Origin: Streptomyces sp. SS1-1
GTDB taxonomy: Bacteria > Actinomycetota > Actinomycetes > Streptomycetales > Streptomycetaceae
Direction: 5' to 3'
NCBI RefSeq assembly: GCF_008973465.1
Contig: NZ_WBXN01000004.1
Span: 5,496,501-5,560,500 of the forward strand
DNA: 64,000 bases
The notes beneath the pieces are model-generated. The model was given only the letters and a program-made list of their open reading frames with translations. It ran no database searches and was not told the DNA's origin. The position numbers were made by a program, and so were the translations under genes. Positions within the stretch are counted from its first letter, which is position 1. Every line of letters begins with the position of its first letter. Positions 7,603-15,541 of this stretch are shown in pieces.

Positions 7603-8520
7603 ATGACCGGCTCGACCCCTCCTCGGAAGCGCCGCTTCCTGCGGGGAGCGGACCCCGGGCCGTCCGACGGCCCGCACGGCGCGCGTGACGACGAGCGGGG
7701 CTCACCCGACGAGGGAGCCTCGCTCGATCCGGCGTCCGCCCTGGCTGTGCCCGCCCCGGCGCAGGCTCCCGCGACCCGGCGCCGGGCGGCGGTGATGCGG
7801 GAAAGGGCCGCGCAAGGCGTCCGCAAGGGCGGCAGCCGCGCCAGAGCCGGCCTCGGCTACCTCGCCGACCGCCTCATCGAGTACGCCCCGCGCATCCCCG
7901 TACGCGACCTCGCGACGCTGCGCCGCCAGTTCCCGGGCCTCGGGCCCGAGGAGATCGCGGACAAGCTCGTGGCGGGCGCCGCGAACGCCAGCTCCACGGT
8001 CGGGGCGGGCGTCGGAGCCGCGGCGATGCTCCCGGTGCCGCCCGCGATGCCCACCGAACTGGCCGCCGAGATCACCGGCGTGGCCGCGATCGAGCTGAAG
8101 CTGATCGCCGAACTGCACGAGGTGTACGGCGTACGCCCGCCCGGCAACCTCCGGGAGCGCAGCACCGCCTATCTGTCCTCGTGGACCGAGGAACGCGGCA
8201 TCGACCCCCTCAAGCCCGTCACGATCAACGCGGCGCTGGGCGGCCAGATGAAACGCGAACTGCGCCAGCAGATCATGAAGCGCATGGTGCGCAACCTGCC
8301 GAACCTGATGCCCTTCATGGTCGGCGCCGCCGTGGGCGCGGTCATGAACCGCCGGGACACCAGAAAGCTCGCGGCGCGCATCCGCGCGGACCTGCGCAAG
8401 GTGCGCGTGCCCTGGGAGGAGTTGCCGCAGCTGCCGCCGCTGGAGCGGCCGGAGCAGCCCCTGGACCTGGACGAGATCCTGCCCGAGCGCGGCCACAGGG
8501 GGCTGGGCGGTCCGGCCTGA
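7603..8520 (+). CDS. Conserved actinobacterial hypothetical protein
   Basis: A 305-residue protein with a charged, low-complexity N-terminus (1-80), a helical domain, two weakly hydrophobic stretches (STVGAGVGAAAMLPVPPAMP at about 127-146 and LMPFMVGAAVGAVMN at about 235-250) and a basic segment RRDTRKLAARIRADLRKVRV. The Gly/Ala-rich middle with LAAEITGVAAIELKLIAEL recalls EcsC-like proteins, but I cannot confirm this. It probably associates peripherally with the membrane. It sits directly downstream of the DUF4193 gene and ends against the convergent DUF3093 gene. Function unknown. Confidence 0.7.
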   Translation: MTGSTPPRKRRFLRGADPGPSDGPHGARDDERGSPDEGASLDPASALAVPAPAQAPATRRRAAVMRERAAQGVRKGGSRARAGLGYLADRLIEYAPRIPVRDLATLRRQFPGLGPEEIADKLVAGAANASSTVGAGVGAAAMLPVPPAMPTELAAEITGVAAIELKLIAELHEVYGVRPPGNLRERSTAYLSSWTEERGIDPLKPVTINAALGGQMKRELRQQIMKRMVRNLPNLMPFMVGAAVGAVMNRRDTRKLAARIRADLRKVRVPWEELPQLPPLERPEQPLDLDEILPERGHRGLGGPA

Positions 8521-8569
8521 GCCGTCAACGCGACCGGCCGGTCGAACTCCCGCCTCGGGGAAGCGAGAA

Positions 8570-9031
8570 TTACGCCGCCGACCGGGCCGTCCGGATCGCT
8601 TCCGCCAGCCGCTCCGGCTCCCGCGTCGACAGATACAGGTACGGCGTCGGGTCCTCGGGGTCGGTGACCTCCACGCGCAGGGCCGTCGGGATGTAGGCCC
8701 GCAGCAGCAGGAAGGCGCGGGTGTCGGCCTTGTACGTCCGCCAGGCGCGCGCCTCCTCACGGTCCAGGATCCACGCCTCGCCCAGCGCCCGCACCGGGAT
8801 CCGGGCGTCGCCCGCGATCAGCGCGTCGCCCACCACACGGATGCGGACCGAGCCGTAGGAGCTGGCGACGACCGCCGCCGCGGCGGTGCCGCCGACCAGA
8901 CCGGCGAGCATCGGCAGGGTGCCGAACGGCAGCAGGACCAGGGCCAGGGAGAGCCCCACCAGGAACGAGACCAGCCACCACGAGCGCGGGGCGGTGAGAC
9001 GTTCTTCGTACGGGGCGGCGGAGAGCTGCAT
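8570..9031 (-). CDS. DUF3093 family membrane protein
   Basis: A 153-residue protein. Residues about 18-60 form two closely spaced membrane helices (WWLVSFLVGLSLALVLLPFG and LAGLVGGTAAAAVVASSYG). The rest is a cytoplasmic beta-rich domain (VRIRVVGDALIAGDARIPV and YLYLSTREPERLAEAI). This is the DUF3093 layout, next to dut in many actinobacteria; function unknown. It is transcribed divergently from the PaaI-type thioesterase with 58 bp between them and converges on the preceding hypothetical gene. A 14-bp palindrome CGACCGGCCGGTCG at 8531-8544 lies between these tail-to-tail genes and may act as a weak terminator. Confidence 0.8.
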   Translation of the reverse strand: MQLSAAPYEERLTAPRSWWLVSFLVGLSLALVLLPFGTLPMLAGLVGGTAAAAVVASSYGSVRIRVVGDALIAGDARIPVRALGEAWILDREEARAWRTYKADTRAFLLLRAYIPTALRVEVTDPEDPTPYLYLSTREPERLAEAIRTARSAA

Positions 9032-9089
9032 GGATCCAAGCTTGGCACGGTGTCGGGACTCGGCCGACGCGCGGGTAAGGTCTGCGCCT

Positions 9090-9674
9090 GTGAGAGGTAC
9101 TTCCCCAGCTCTTCAGCCTCCGGCCGACGCCGTGGAACCCGTACGGCACCCGGAGGCTCCCGCGCCCGGCGAGCTCCTGGGCGCGCACTACGGCGAGTGT
9201 TTCGGCTGCGGCGACGAGCAGCCGCACGGGCTGCATCTGCAGGCCCGGGCGGGGGACGGCGTCAGCGTCACCGCCGAGTTCACCGTGCGGCCCGCCCACC
9301 AGGGCGCCCCCGGCCTCGCGCACGGCGGCGTGCTCGCCACCGCCCTCGACGAGACCCTCGGCTCGCTGAACTGGCTGCTGCGCACGATCGCCGTGACCGG
9401 ACGCCTGGAGACCGACTTCGTGCGGCCCGTCCCGGTCGGCACGGTCCTGCACCTGGAGGCGGAGGTGACGGCGGTCGCGGGCCGCAAGATCTACTCCACC
9501 GCCACCGGGCGGATCGGCGGGCCCGACGGCCCCGTGGCGGTCCGGGCCGACGCCCTCTTCATCGAGGTGAAGGTCGACCACTTCATCGACAACGGCCGCC
9601 CGGAGGAGATCCAGGCGGCCATGAACGACCCGGACACGGTGCGCCGGGCCCGCGCCTTCGAGGTGAACCCGTGA
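9090..9674 (+). CDS. PaaI/hotdog-fold thioesterase
   Basis: A 194-residue hotdog-fold protein. GECFGCGDEQPHGLHLQ and AHGGVLATALDETLGSLNW (the H-G-G and acidic-residue region of PaaI/FadM-like thioesterases) place it in the acyl-CoA thioesterase superfamily. The substrate is unknown. The GTG at 9090 is chosen because upstream in-frame codons run into the divergent DUF3093 start. The Shine-Dalgarno is weak (TAAGG). Its stop overlaps the dut start by 4 bases, so dut translation is coupled to it. Confidence 0.82.
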   Translation: MRGTSPALQPPADAVEPVRHPEAPAPGELLGAHYGECFGCGDEQPHGLHLQARAGDGVSVTAEFTVRPAHQGAPGLAHGGVLATALDETLGSLNWLLRTIAVTGRLETDFVRPVPVGTVLHLEAEVTAVAGRKIYSTATGRIGGPDGPVAVRADALFIEVKVDHFIDNGRPEEIQAAMNDPDTVRRARAFEVNP

Positions 9675-10231
9675 GCCGCGCCCCCCTGGACGTCCTCATC
9701 CGGCGCGTCGATCCGGACGTACCGCTTCCGGCGTATGCGCACCCCGGGGACGCGGGCGCCGACCTGCGGACCACCGAGAGCGCCGAGCTGGAGCCGGGGG
9801 AGCGGGCCGTGCTGCCCACCGGGGTGTCCATCGCCCTGCCCGAGGGGTACGCGGCGTTCGTGCACCCCCGCTCCGGGCTGGCCGCCCGCCTCGGTGTCGC
9901 CCTCGTGAATGCCCCGGGGACGGTTGATGCCGGGTACCGTGGGGAGATCAAGGTGATCGTGGTGAATCTCGACCCGCGCGAGTCCGTGCGGTTCGAGCGC
10001 TTCGACCGGATTGCCCAACTGGTTGTCCAGCAGGTCGAGAGGGTTCGCTTCCAGGAGGTCGCGGAGCTTCCCGACTCGGCACGGGCCGAGGGGGGCTTCG
10101 GGTCCACCGGCGGTCATGCCGAGGTGGGCGGCGAAAGCGCCACAAGCGATACAGGCGATGGGGCCGCCGTTGGCGGCGCTACGGGTGGGAATCGATACGC
10201 TTCGGTCGTATCCGACCGGGAAGGACAGTGA
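9671..10231 (+). CDS. dut: Deoxyuridine 5'-triphosphate nucleotidohydrolase
   Basis: A 186-residue homotrimeric-type dUTPase that hydrolyses dUTP to dUMP and pyrophosphate, keeping uracil out of DNA and supplying dTMP synthesis. Motif 1 is HPGDAGADLRT, motif 2 PRSGLAARLG, motif 3 VNAPGTVDAGYRGEIKV (catalytic Asp, uridine-binding Tyr), motif 4 RIAQLVV and motif 5 RAEGGFGSTGG (P-loop-like tail). A 35-residue Gly/Ser-rich extension after motif 5 makes it longer than the usual 150 residues. The GTG at 9671 overlaps the thioesterase stop; the DUF3710 gene follows after 1 base. Confidence 0.95.
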   Translation: MSRAPLDVLIRRVDPDVPLPAYAHPGDAGADLRTTESAELEPGERAVLPTGVSIALPEGYAAFVHPRSGLAARLGVALVNAPGTVDAGYRGEIKVIVVNLDPRESVRFERFDRIAQLVVQQVERVRFQEVAELPDSARAEGGFGSTGGHAEVGGESATSDTGDGAAVGGATGGNRYASVVSDREGQ

Positions 10232-10232
10232 C

Positions 10233-10991
10233 GTGTTCGGACGTCGCAAGAAGAAGGGTGCCGCCGAGGACGCGGCCGGCGAGCCCGAGCAGGTCGTCGA
10301 CATCGACACTGAGGCGGACGACGACGGCACGCGCGAGCGCGTACGGCTCGAGCCGGGACCGCGTCCCGACGGGCCGTGGGACAGCTCCGAGGTGAGGGAC
10401 CCCGGCGAGGGCCGGGTGGACCTGGGCGGCCTGTTCGTACCGGGCGTCGACGGCATGGAGCTGCGGGTGGAGGTCGCGGGCGACGCCATCGTCGCGGCGA
10501 CCGTCGTGCTGCGCGACAGCGCCATCCAGCTCCAGGCCTTCGCCGCCCCCAAGCGCGAGGGCATCTGGGGCGAGGTGCGCGAGGAGATCGGCTCGGGCAT
10601 CACCCAGCAGGGTGGCATCGTCGACGAGGTCGAGGGCCCGCTCGGCTGGGAGCTGCGGGCCCAGGTGCCGGTGCAGCTGCCGGACGGCACGGGCGGTTTC
10701 CAGGTCGTGCGGTTCGTCGGTGTGGACGGCCCCCGCTGGTTCCTGCGCGGGGTGATCTCGGGCCAGGGCGCGGTGCAGCCGCAGGCGGCCGGTCTGCTCG
10801 AGCAGATCTTCCGGGACACGGTCGTGGTCCGTGGCGAGGGCCCGATGGCCCCGCGCGACCCGATCGTCCTCAAGCTGCCCGACGACGCGCAGATGGTCGC
10901 CGAGGGCGTCCAGCAGGAGGAGGCGGGTTCCCGCTTCTCCGGCGGCATGGGCCAGCTCCAGCGCGGACCGGAGATCACCGAGGTCCGCTGA
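10233..10991 (+). CDS. DUF3710 family protein
   Basis: A 252-residue soluble protein. It has a basic start (VFGRRKKKGAAEDAAG), an acidic linker, then a conserved domain with GPWDSSEVRDPGEGRVDLGG, AAPKREGIWGEVREEIGSGI and VDGPRWFLRGVISGQGA. This is DUF3710, an actinobacterial family with no established function that is regularly encoded beside dut. The GTG at 10233 has GGAAGGA upstream (about 10219-10225). It is the last gene of the thioesterase-dut-DUF3710 unit and is followed by a clear terminator. Confidence 0.85.
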   Translation: MFGRRKKKGAAEDAAGEPEQVVDIDTEADDDGTRERVRLEPGPRPDGPWDSSEVRDPGEGRVDLGGLFVPGVDGMELRVEVAGDAIVAATVVLRDSAIQLQAFAAPKREGIWGEVREEIGSGITQQGGIVDEVEGPLGWELRAQVPVQLPDGTGGFQVVRFVGVDGPRWFLRGVISGQGAVQPQAAGLLEQIFRDTVVVRGEGPMAPRDPIVLKLPDDAQMVAEGVQQEEAGSRFSGGMGQLQRGPEITEVR

Positions 10992-11003
10992 GCCGGAGGC
11001 CGA

Positions 11004-11031
11004 GGGCCGTACCCCGTCGGGGGTGCGGCCC
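11004..11031 (+). terminator. Intrinsic terminator after the dut operon
   Basis: A 12-bp stem (11004-11015 with 11020-11031, one G-T pair), loop GTCG, followed by TTTC. It lies just downstream of the DUF3710 stop. Confidence 0.8.
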
Positions 11032-11067
11032 TTTCGCATGCCCGCACTCCTTCTCATGCGTGAACCC

Positions 11068-11096
11068 TTGACGGCCCAATGGTCTGTACCTACCGT
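11068..11096 (+). promoter_or_regulatory. Promoter of alginate-lyase gene with a DasR/chitinase-box-like element in the spacer
   Basis: TTGACG (11068-11073), exactly 17 bp, TACCGT (11091-11096). The spacer ends in TGGTCTGTACCT (11080-11091). This matches 10 of 12 bases of the chitinase/DasR-type element TGGTCTAGACCT and overlaps the -10, so a repressor there would block transcription. Confidence 0.55.
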
Positions 11097-11164
11097 CTCG
11101 GCTCAGCGCGCCTGTTCATAAAGGCGCTTCACGTTCACATACGAGAACGGAAGGCCCCCCACGC

Positions 11165-12331
11165 ATGCGCAGAACCGCTCTCCTCGCCGTCGCCGCCGCC
11201 CTCCTCGCCACCGCCCTCGTCCGGCCCGCCGGCGCCGCCCCCACGACCTTCACCCACCCCGGAGTCACCGTCTCCAAGGCCCAGTTGGACTTCGCCCGCT
11301 CCCGGGTCCAGGCCGGCGCCCAGCCCTGGAAGGGCGCCTACGACCGGATGATGGCGAGCAAGTACGCCGACCTGAACCGCGCCCCCAAGCCCCGTGCCGT
11401 CGTCGAGTGCGGCTCGTACTCCAACCCCAACAACGGCTGCACCGACGAGCGCGAGGACGCGATCGCCGCCTACACCCAGGCCCTCGCCTGGTACGTCACC
11501 CGCGACGAACGGCACGCCCGCAAGGCCATCGAGCTCATGGACGCCTGGTCCGCCGTGATCAGGGACCACACCAACAGCAACGCGCCCCTGCAGACCGGCT
11601 GGGCCGGCTCCTCCTGGCCCAAGGCCGCCGAGATCATCAAGTACACCTACGGCGGGAACTGGGCGAACTCCGGCCGGTTCGCCACGATGCTGCGCACCGT
11701 CTACCTGCCCGAGATCATCAACGGCTCGAACTCCAACGGGAACTGGGAGCTGTCGATGATGGAGGCCGCCGTCGGCATCTCCGTCTTCCTGGAGGACAAG
11801 GCGTCCTACGACAAGGCCATGGCGAAGTTCCGCACCCGGACCGCCGCCTACGTCTACCTCGACTCCGACGGCGCCCTGCCGAAGACGGTGCCCAGCCAGA
11901 ACCTCGACACCCGGCAGAAGATCGTCAACTACTGGCAGGGACAGGGCACCTTCGTGAACGGCCTCACCCAGGAGACCTGCCGCGACCTCACCCACACCGG
12001 ATACGGCATCTCCGCGATCTCCCACGTCGCCGAGACCAGCCGGATCCAGGGCCAGGACCTCTACGGCACCGACGTCGGCGAGCGGCTGCGGCACGCGCTC
12101 GGCTTCCAGGCCAAGTACGAGCTCGGCGCCGCCGTGCCCTCCTGGCTCTGCGGCGGATCGCTCCACCTCGGCCTCGGCCCCGTCACCGAGGTCGGGCACA
12201 ACGCCCTGGCCAACCGGCTCGGCCACGCCATGACCAACACCGAGGCGCTGAACCAGCGCAACCGTCCCTCCGGCACCAACAACCTCTTCGTCGCCTGGGA
12301 GACCCTCACCCACGGCGACAACCCGGCCTGA
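11165..12331 (+). CDS. Secreted alginate lyase family polysaccharide lyase
   Basis: A 388-residue protein with a classical signal peptide (MRRTALLAVAAALLATAL, cleavage near GAA at about 23-25), so it is exported by Sec. The mature domain is an all-helical (alpha/alpha)-toroid of the alginate-lyase superfamily: EDAIAAYTQALAWYVTRDE, GWAGSSWPKAAEIIKYTY, NSNGNWELSMMEAAVGISVF (the Asn/His/Trp-containing conserved block) and TCRDLTHTGYGISAISHVAE (His-Tyr block, probable catalytic pair). The substrate may be alginate, glucuronan or another uronate polymer. It is monocistronic, with its own promoter at 11068-11096 and a downstream hairpin at 12407. Confidence 0.8.
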   Translation: MRRTALLAVAAALLATALVRPAGAAPTTFTHPGVTVSKAQLDFARSRVQAGAQPWKGAYDRMMASKYADLNRAPKPRAVVECGSYSNPNNGCTDEREDAIAAYTQALAWYVTRDERHARKAIELMDAWSAVIRDHTNSNAPLQTGWAGSSWPKAAEIIKYTYGGNWANSGRFATMLRTVYLPEIINGSNSNGNWELSMMEAAVGISVFLEDKASYDKAMAKFRTRTAAYVYLDSDGALPKTVPSQNLDTRQKIVNYWQGQGTFVNGLTQETCRDLTHTGYGISAISHVAETSRIQGQDLYGTDVGERLRHALGFQAKYELGAAVPSWLCGGSLHLGLGPVTEVGHNALANRLGHAMTNTEALNQRNRPSGTNNLFVAWETLTHGDNPA

Positions 12332-12406
12332 CCACCCCCCACGGGTGGCGGCGGTGGCGCCGGGACCGCGTCAAGGGCGCCGCCGCCGCTTCACCCGCCC
12401 CACAGC

Positions 12407-12428
12407 GCCCCCGCCGGCCGGCGGGGGC
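12407..12428. terminator. 22-bp perfect GC palindrome after the lyase gene
   Basis: Uninterrupted self-complementary run of 22 bp made of C5-G-C-C and its mirror. It could fold as a short stem downstream of the alginate-lyase stop. There is no T-run, so the terminator role is inferred. Confidence 0.5.
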
Positions 12429-12581
12429 ACAGTCGGCCGCCCGCGGGCCGGGAGTCCCTGACGCGGCGAAGGAGCGCGCCGCCGGGCCCTTCCAGCGGTA
12501 CGGCGGCACCCCCGTGAGCATCGTCACCGAGCCGGGGGCGGGCTGTCGGTTCGGGAGGCCGGGCCCGGTACGCTTCAAGAC

Positions 12582-12980
12582 ATGACTGCTGTTCCTCGTT
12601 CGGAAAAGGCGGTGGGCCGGTTCCGGCGCATGCTCGACCGGCTCTCCTCGTCGCAGGAGGACCTGGAGTCCGAGGAGCTGCGTGAGGACGCCGAGACCGC
12701 CGGATGCACCAAGATCGGTGACTGCCGGGACCGTCAGATCGTGACGGTTACTGGTACCTTGCGCACGGTCACCCTGCGGCCGCGCGCCGGAGTCCCGGCC
12801 CTGGAGGCCGAGCTGTTCGACGGCACCGCCGCGCTGGACGTGGTGTGGCTCGGCAGGCGCTCCATAGTCGGCATAGAGCCCGGACGCAAGCTGATCGCAT
12901 CCGGCAGGATCGCCATGAGCCGGGGCCGCCGGGTGCTGTTCAACCCGAAATACGAACTGAGACCCCTCGGACGGGAGTAG
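12582..12980 (+). CDS. OB-fold nucleic-acid-binding domain protein
   Basis: A 132-residue soluble protein. The N-terminal 45 residues are charged and helical (VGRFRRMLDRLSSSQEDL); residues about 50-125 form an OB-fold (VTVTGTLRTVTLRPRAG, ALEAELFDGTAALDVVWLGR, IEPGRKLIASGRIA). The layout resembles the anticodon-binding or RecG-wedge OB-fold found alone in actinobacteria. No catalytic residues are apparent, so a nucleic-acid-binding role is inferred. The stop is separated by 3 bases from the next start. Confidence 0.8.
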   Translation: MTAVPRSEKAVGRFRRMLDRLSSSQEDLESEELREDAETAGCTKIGDCRDRQIVTVTGTLRTVTLRPRAGVPALEAELFDGTAALDVVWLGRRSIVGIEPGRKLIASGRIAMSRGRRVLFNPKYELRPLGRE

Positions 12981-12983
12981 CCG

Positions 12984-13781
12984 GTGACGTCGCTCGACAA
13001 GCCGACCGAAGACACCACCGCAGACGCCGGGCACGACTCCCGCGCGGTGACGGAGGCCGCGCTGTTCGAGGCCTTCGGCGGCATGCGCGGCATGATCGAG
13101 ACGGTCCTGCCGGGCCTGCTCTTCGTCACGATCTACACGATCGACAAGAACCTGCACATGTCGGCCCTCGCGGCCCTCGCGGTGTCCGTCGTGCTCGTCG
13201 TGGTGCGCCTGGTGAAGCGGGACACGGTCAAGCACGCCTTCAGCGGTGTCTTCGGCGTGGCCTTCGGTGTCGTCTTCGCGATGATGACCGGCAACGCCAA
13301 GGACTTCTACCTGCCCGGCATGCTCTACACGCTGGGCCTCGCCCTCGCCTACATCATCACGACGCTGTGCGGCGTCCCCCTGATCGGGCTGATCTTCGGG
13401 CCGGTGTTCAAGGAGAACCTCTCCTGGCGCACCCGCAACCCCGGCCGCAAGAAGGCGTACGCCAAGGCCAGTTACGCCTGGGGCACGATCCTGCTCGCCA
13501 AGTGCGCGATCCTCTTCCCGCTGTACTGGTGGGCCGACACCACCCAGCTGGGCTGGGTGCTGGTCGCCCTGAAGATCCCGCCGTTCCTGCTGGCCGTCTG
13601 GCTGACCTGGGTGTTCCTGGCGAAGGCCCCGGCGCCGATCGACGTCTTCGCGGAGATGGAGGCGGCCGAGAAGGCCGAGGAGGAGCGCCTGGCCGCGACG
13701 GCCGCCGAGACCGGGGGGACCGGGGCGGCCGGGGAGGCCGGGGGGACCGCCACCGGCGGGCGGCACCGCCGCGACGCCTGA
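12984..13781 (+). CDS. DUF3159 family integral membrane protein
   Basis: A 265-residue protein with about five or six membrane helices between residues 45 and 215 (LPGLLFVTIYTIDKNLHMSA, ALAALAVSVVLVVVRLV, HAFSGVFGVAFGVVFAMM, MLYTLGLALAYIITTLCGVP, PPFLLAVWLTWVFLAKAP). A Glu/Ala/Gly-rich cytoplasmic tail follows. This fits DUF3159, an actinobacterial family of unknown function. It is coupled to the OB-fold gene. The tail-to-tail neighbour is a TrkA gene, with a strong bidirectional hairpin between them. Confidence 0.85.
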   Translation: MTSLDKPTEDTTADAGHDSRAVTEAALFEAFGGMRGMIETVLPGLLFVTIYTIDKNLHMSALAALAVSVVLVVVRLVKRDTVKHAFSGVFGVAFGVVFAMMTGNAKDFYLPGMLYTLGLALAYIITTLCGVPLIGLIFGPVFKENLSWRTRNPGRKKAYAKASYAWGTILLAKCAILFPLYWWADTTQLGWVLVALKIPPFLLAVWLTWVFLAKAPAPIDVFAEMEAAEKAEEERLAATAAETGGTGAAGEAGGTATGGRHRRDA

Positions 13782-13807
13782 GACACCCGGGATTCCTGGG
13801 ACCGAGA

Positions 13808-13847
13808 CGACGGAGGGCGCCCCGCACACGCGGGGCGCCCTCCGTCG
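13808..13847. terminator. Bidirectional terminator, 18-bp perfect stem
   Basis: Left arm 13808-13825, loop ACAC (13826-13829), right arm 13830-13847, fully complementary. It lies between the convergent DUF3159 and TrkA genes. Confidence 0.85.
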
Positions 13848-13864
13848 CCGTAGGAGTCGCGGGA

Positions 13865-14542
13865 TCAGCCGGCCGTGTCCTCACGGCGGACCGACAGCAG
13901 GTCCTCCAACTGCTCCTCACGCGCCTGCGCGGCCACGAAGAGGAGCTCGTCGCCCGCCTCCAGGGAGTCCTCCCGGGACGGGGTCAGCACGCGGGTGCCG
14001 CGGATGATCGTGACCAGGGACGTGTCCTGGGGCCACTCCACGTCGCCGACCTGCGTGCCGGCCAGGGCCGACTCCTCCGGCAGCGTCAGCTCCACGAGGT
14101 TGGCGTCGCCGTGGCTGAAGCGCAGCAGACGCACCAGGTCGCCGACGCTCACCGCCTCCTCGACCAGGGCCGACATCAGACGCGGCGTGGAGACCGCCAC
14201 GTCCACGCCCCAGGCCTCGTTGAACAGCCACTCGTTCTTCGGGTTGTTCACCCGGGCGACGACCCGCGGGACGCCGTACTCCGTCTTCGCCAGCAGGGAG
14301 ACGACCAGGTTGACCTTGTCGTCGCCCGTCGCGGCGATCACCACGTTGCAGCGCTGCAGCGCCGCCTCGTCCAGCGACGTGATCTCGCAGGCGTCGGCCA
14401 GCAGCCACTCCGCCTGCGGGACGCGCTCGACCGAGATGGCGGTCGGCGCCTTGTCGACGAGCAGGACCTCGTGCCCGTTCTCCAGCAGCTCGCCCGCGAT
14501 CGAGCGGCCCACCGCGCCGGCACCGGCAATGGCGACCCTCAT
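13865..14542 (-). CDS. TrkA-type K+ uptake regulatory protein (second of pair)
   Basis: A 225-residue cytosolic KTN/RCK protein. The N-terminal Rossmann domain MRVAIAGAGAVGRSIAGEL (G-x-G-x-x-G) with acidic LLVDK at the end of strand 2 binds NAD(H). The C-terminal TrkA_C domain (about 140-220) includes LVELTLPEESALAG. Such proteins gate Trk/Ktr potassium channels in response to nucleotides. It resembles CeoC of the actinobacterial CeoB/CeoC pair. Its ATG shares one base with the stop of the upstream paralogue (14542), so the two are translated together and probably act as a heteromer. Confidence 0.88.
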   Translation of the reverse strand: MRVAIAGAGAVGRSIAGELLENGHEVLLVDKAPTAISVERVPQAEWLLADACEITSLDEAALQRCNVVIAATGDDKVNLVVSLLAKTEYGVPRVVARVNNPKNEWLFNEAWGVDVAVSTPRLMSALVEEAVSVGDLVRLLRFSHGDANLVELTLPEESALAGTQVGDVEWPQDTSLVTIIRGTRVLTPSREDSLEAGDELLFVAAQAREEQLEDLLSVRREDTAG

Positions 14543-15213
14543 CAGTGACCGCCCTCCTCATCAGGGCCCTTGGCGAACGCCGCCTCGACCTTGTCGATCT
14601 CGTCGGTGCGCATCATCACGTGCACCAGGTCGCCGTCCTGCAGCACCGTCTGCGAGGTGGGCAGGATCGCCTCACCGAGGCGGGTCAGGAACGCCACCCG
14701 CACGCCCGTCTCCTCCTGGAGCCTGCTGATCTTGTGGCCCACCCACTCCGCGGAGGTGTGCACCTCGGCGAGCTGCACCCCGCCGGTGGGGTCCCGCCAC
14801 AGCGGCTCGGCGCCCGAGGGCAGCAGCCGCCGCAGCATCTGGTCGGCCGTCCAGCGGACCGTCGCCACGGTTGGGATGCCGAGGCGCTGGTAGACCTCGG
14901 CGCGCCGCGGGTCGTAGATCCGCGCCGCGACGTTCTCCACGCCGAACATCTCGCGGGCCACGCGCGCGGAGATGATGTTGGAGTTGTCCCCGCTGGAGAC
15001 GGCCGCGAAGGCGCCCGCCTCCTCGATGCCGGCCTCGCGCAGCGTGTCCTGGTCGAAGCCGACACCGGTGACCCGGCGGCCTCCGAAGCCCGGGCCCAGC
15101 CGGCGGAACGCGGTGGGGTCCTGGTCGATCACTGCGACCGTGTGCCCTTGCTGCTCCAGGGTCTGCGCCAGAGCGGAGCCCACCCTGCCGCAACCCATGA
15201 TGACGATGTGCAC
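14542..15213 (-). CDS. TrkA-type K+ uptake regulatory protein (first of pair)
   Basis: A 223-residue paralogue of its neighbour. Rossmann motif VHIVIMGCGRVGSALAQTL, acidic VIDQD, conserved GVGFDQDTL and SSGDNSNIISARVA, then a TrkA_C domain (about 140-215) with AEVHTSAEWVGHKIS. It matches CeoB-type subunits. I place the start at the GTG at 15213, which has GGGGTAGG 4-5 bases upstream. Another GTG at 15228 is possible, but GAGGA would then abut the start. No K+ channel gene lies beside the pair; the next gene is an APC permease read divergently. Confidence 0.88.
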   Translation of the reverse strand: MHIVIMGCGRVGSALAQTLEQQGHTVAVIDQDPTAFRRLGPGFGGRRVTGVGFDQDTLREAGIEEAGAFAAVSSGDNSNIISARVAREMFGVENVAARIYDPRRAEVYQRLGIPTVATVRWTADQMLRRLLPSGAEPLWRDPTGGVQLAEVHTSAEWVGHKISRLQEETGVRVAFLTRLGEAILPTSQTVLQDGDLVHVMMRTDEIDKVEAAFAKGPDEEGGH

Positions 15214-15541
15214 GGTCCTACCCCGCACTCCTCGATAGGCGTCCGACTTGCGTGAACGTGGCGCTCATAACTCTTCTCTCGAATCGCCGGGCAACAGGCG
15301 CGGTCCGGTCGCAGACCGCTGGGCAACATCATGCCGGGCTTTCCCGCCGATGATCCCCCGCGGTTCGCATCGTGGGCCCGGCGGTCCCCGCGCCGGGGTC
15401 CCGCGCGCACCCACGGTCCAAGGTAACGTCCGGGCCCCGCCGCCCCGGCCGACGGCGCGGACGCAGGTCACGGCGGTGCGCCGCGCACGGCGATCCCCCG
15501 GATGTGCTTCGCCCCTGGCCGTGGGCATACGATTCTCTGTT
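15214..15541. other. Divergent intergenic region with a probable leaderless promoter
   Basis: 328 bp between the TrkA pair and the permease gene. On the plus strand TACGAT at 15528-15533 is a good -10 hexamer lying 8 bases before the permease GTG at 15542, with no Shine-Dalgarno between. This suggests a leaderless transcript. A weak TGTGCT-type -35 may lie near 15504. I see no clear promoter for the minus-strand pair. Confidence 0.45.
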
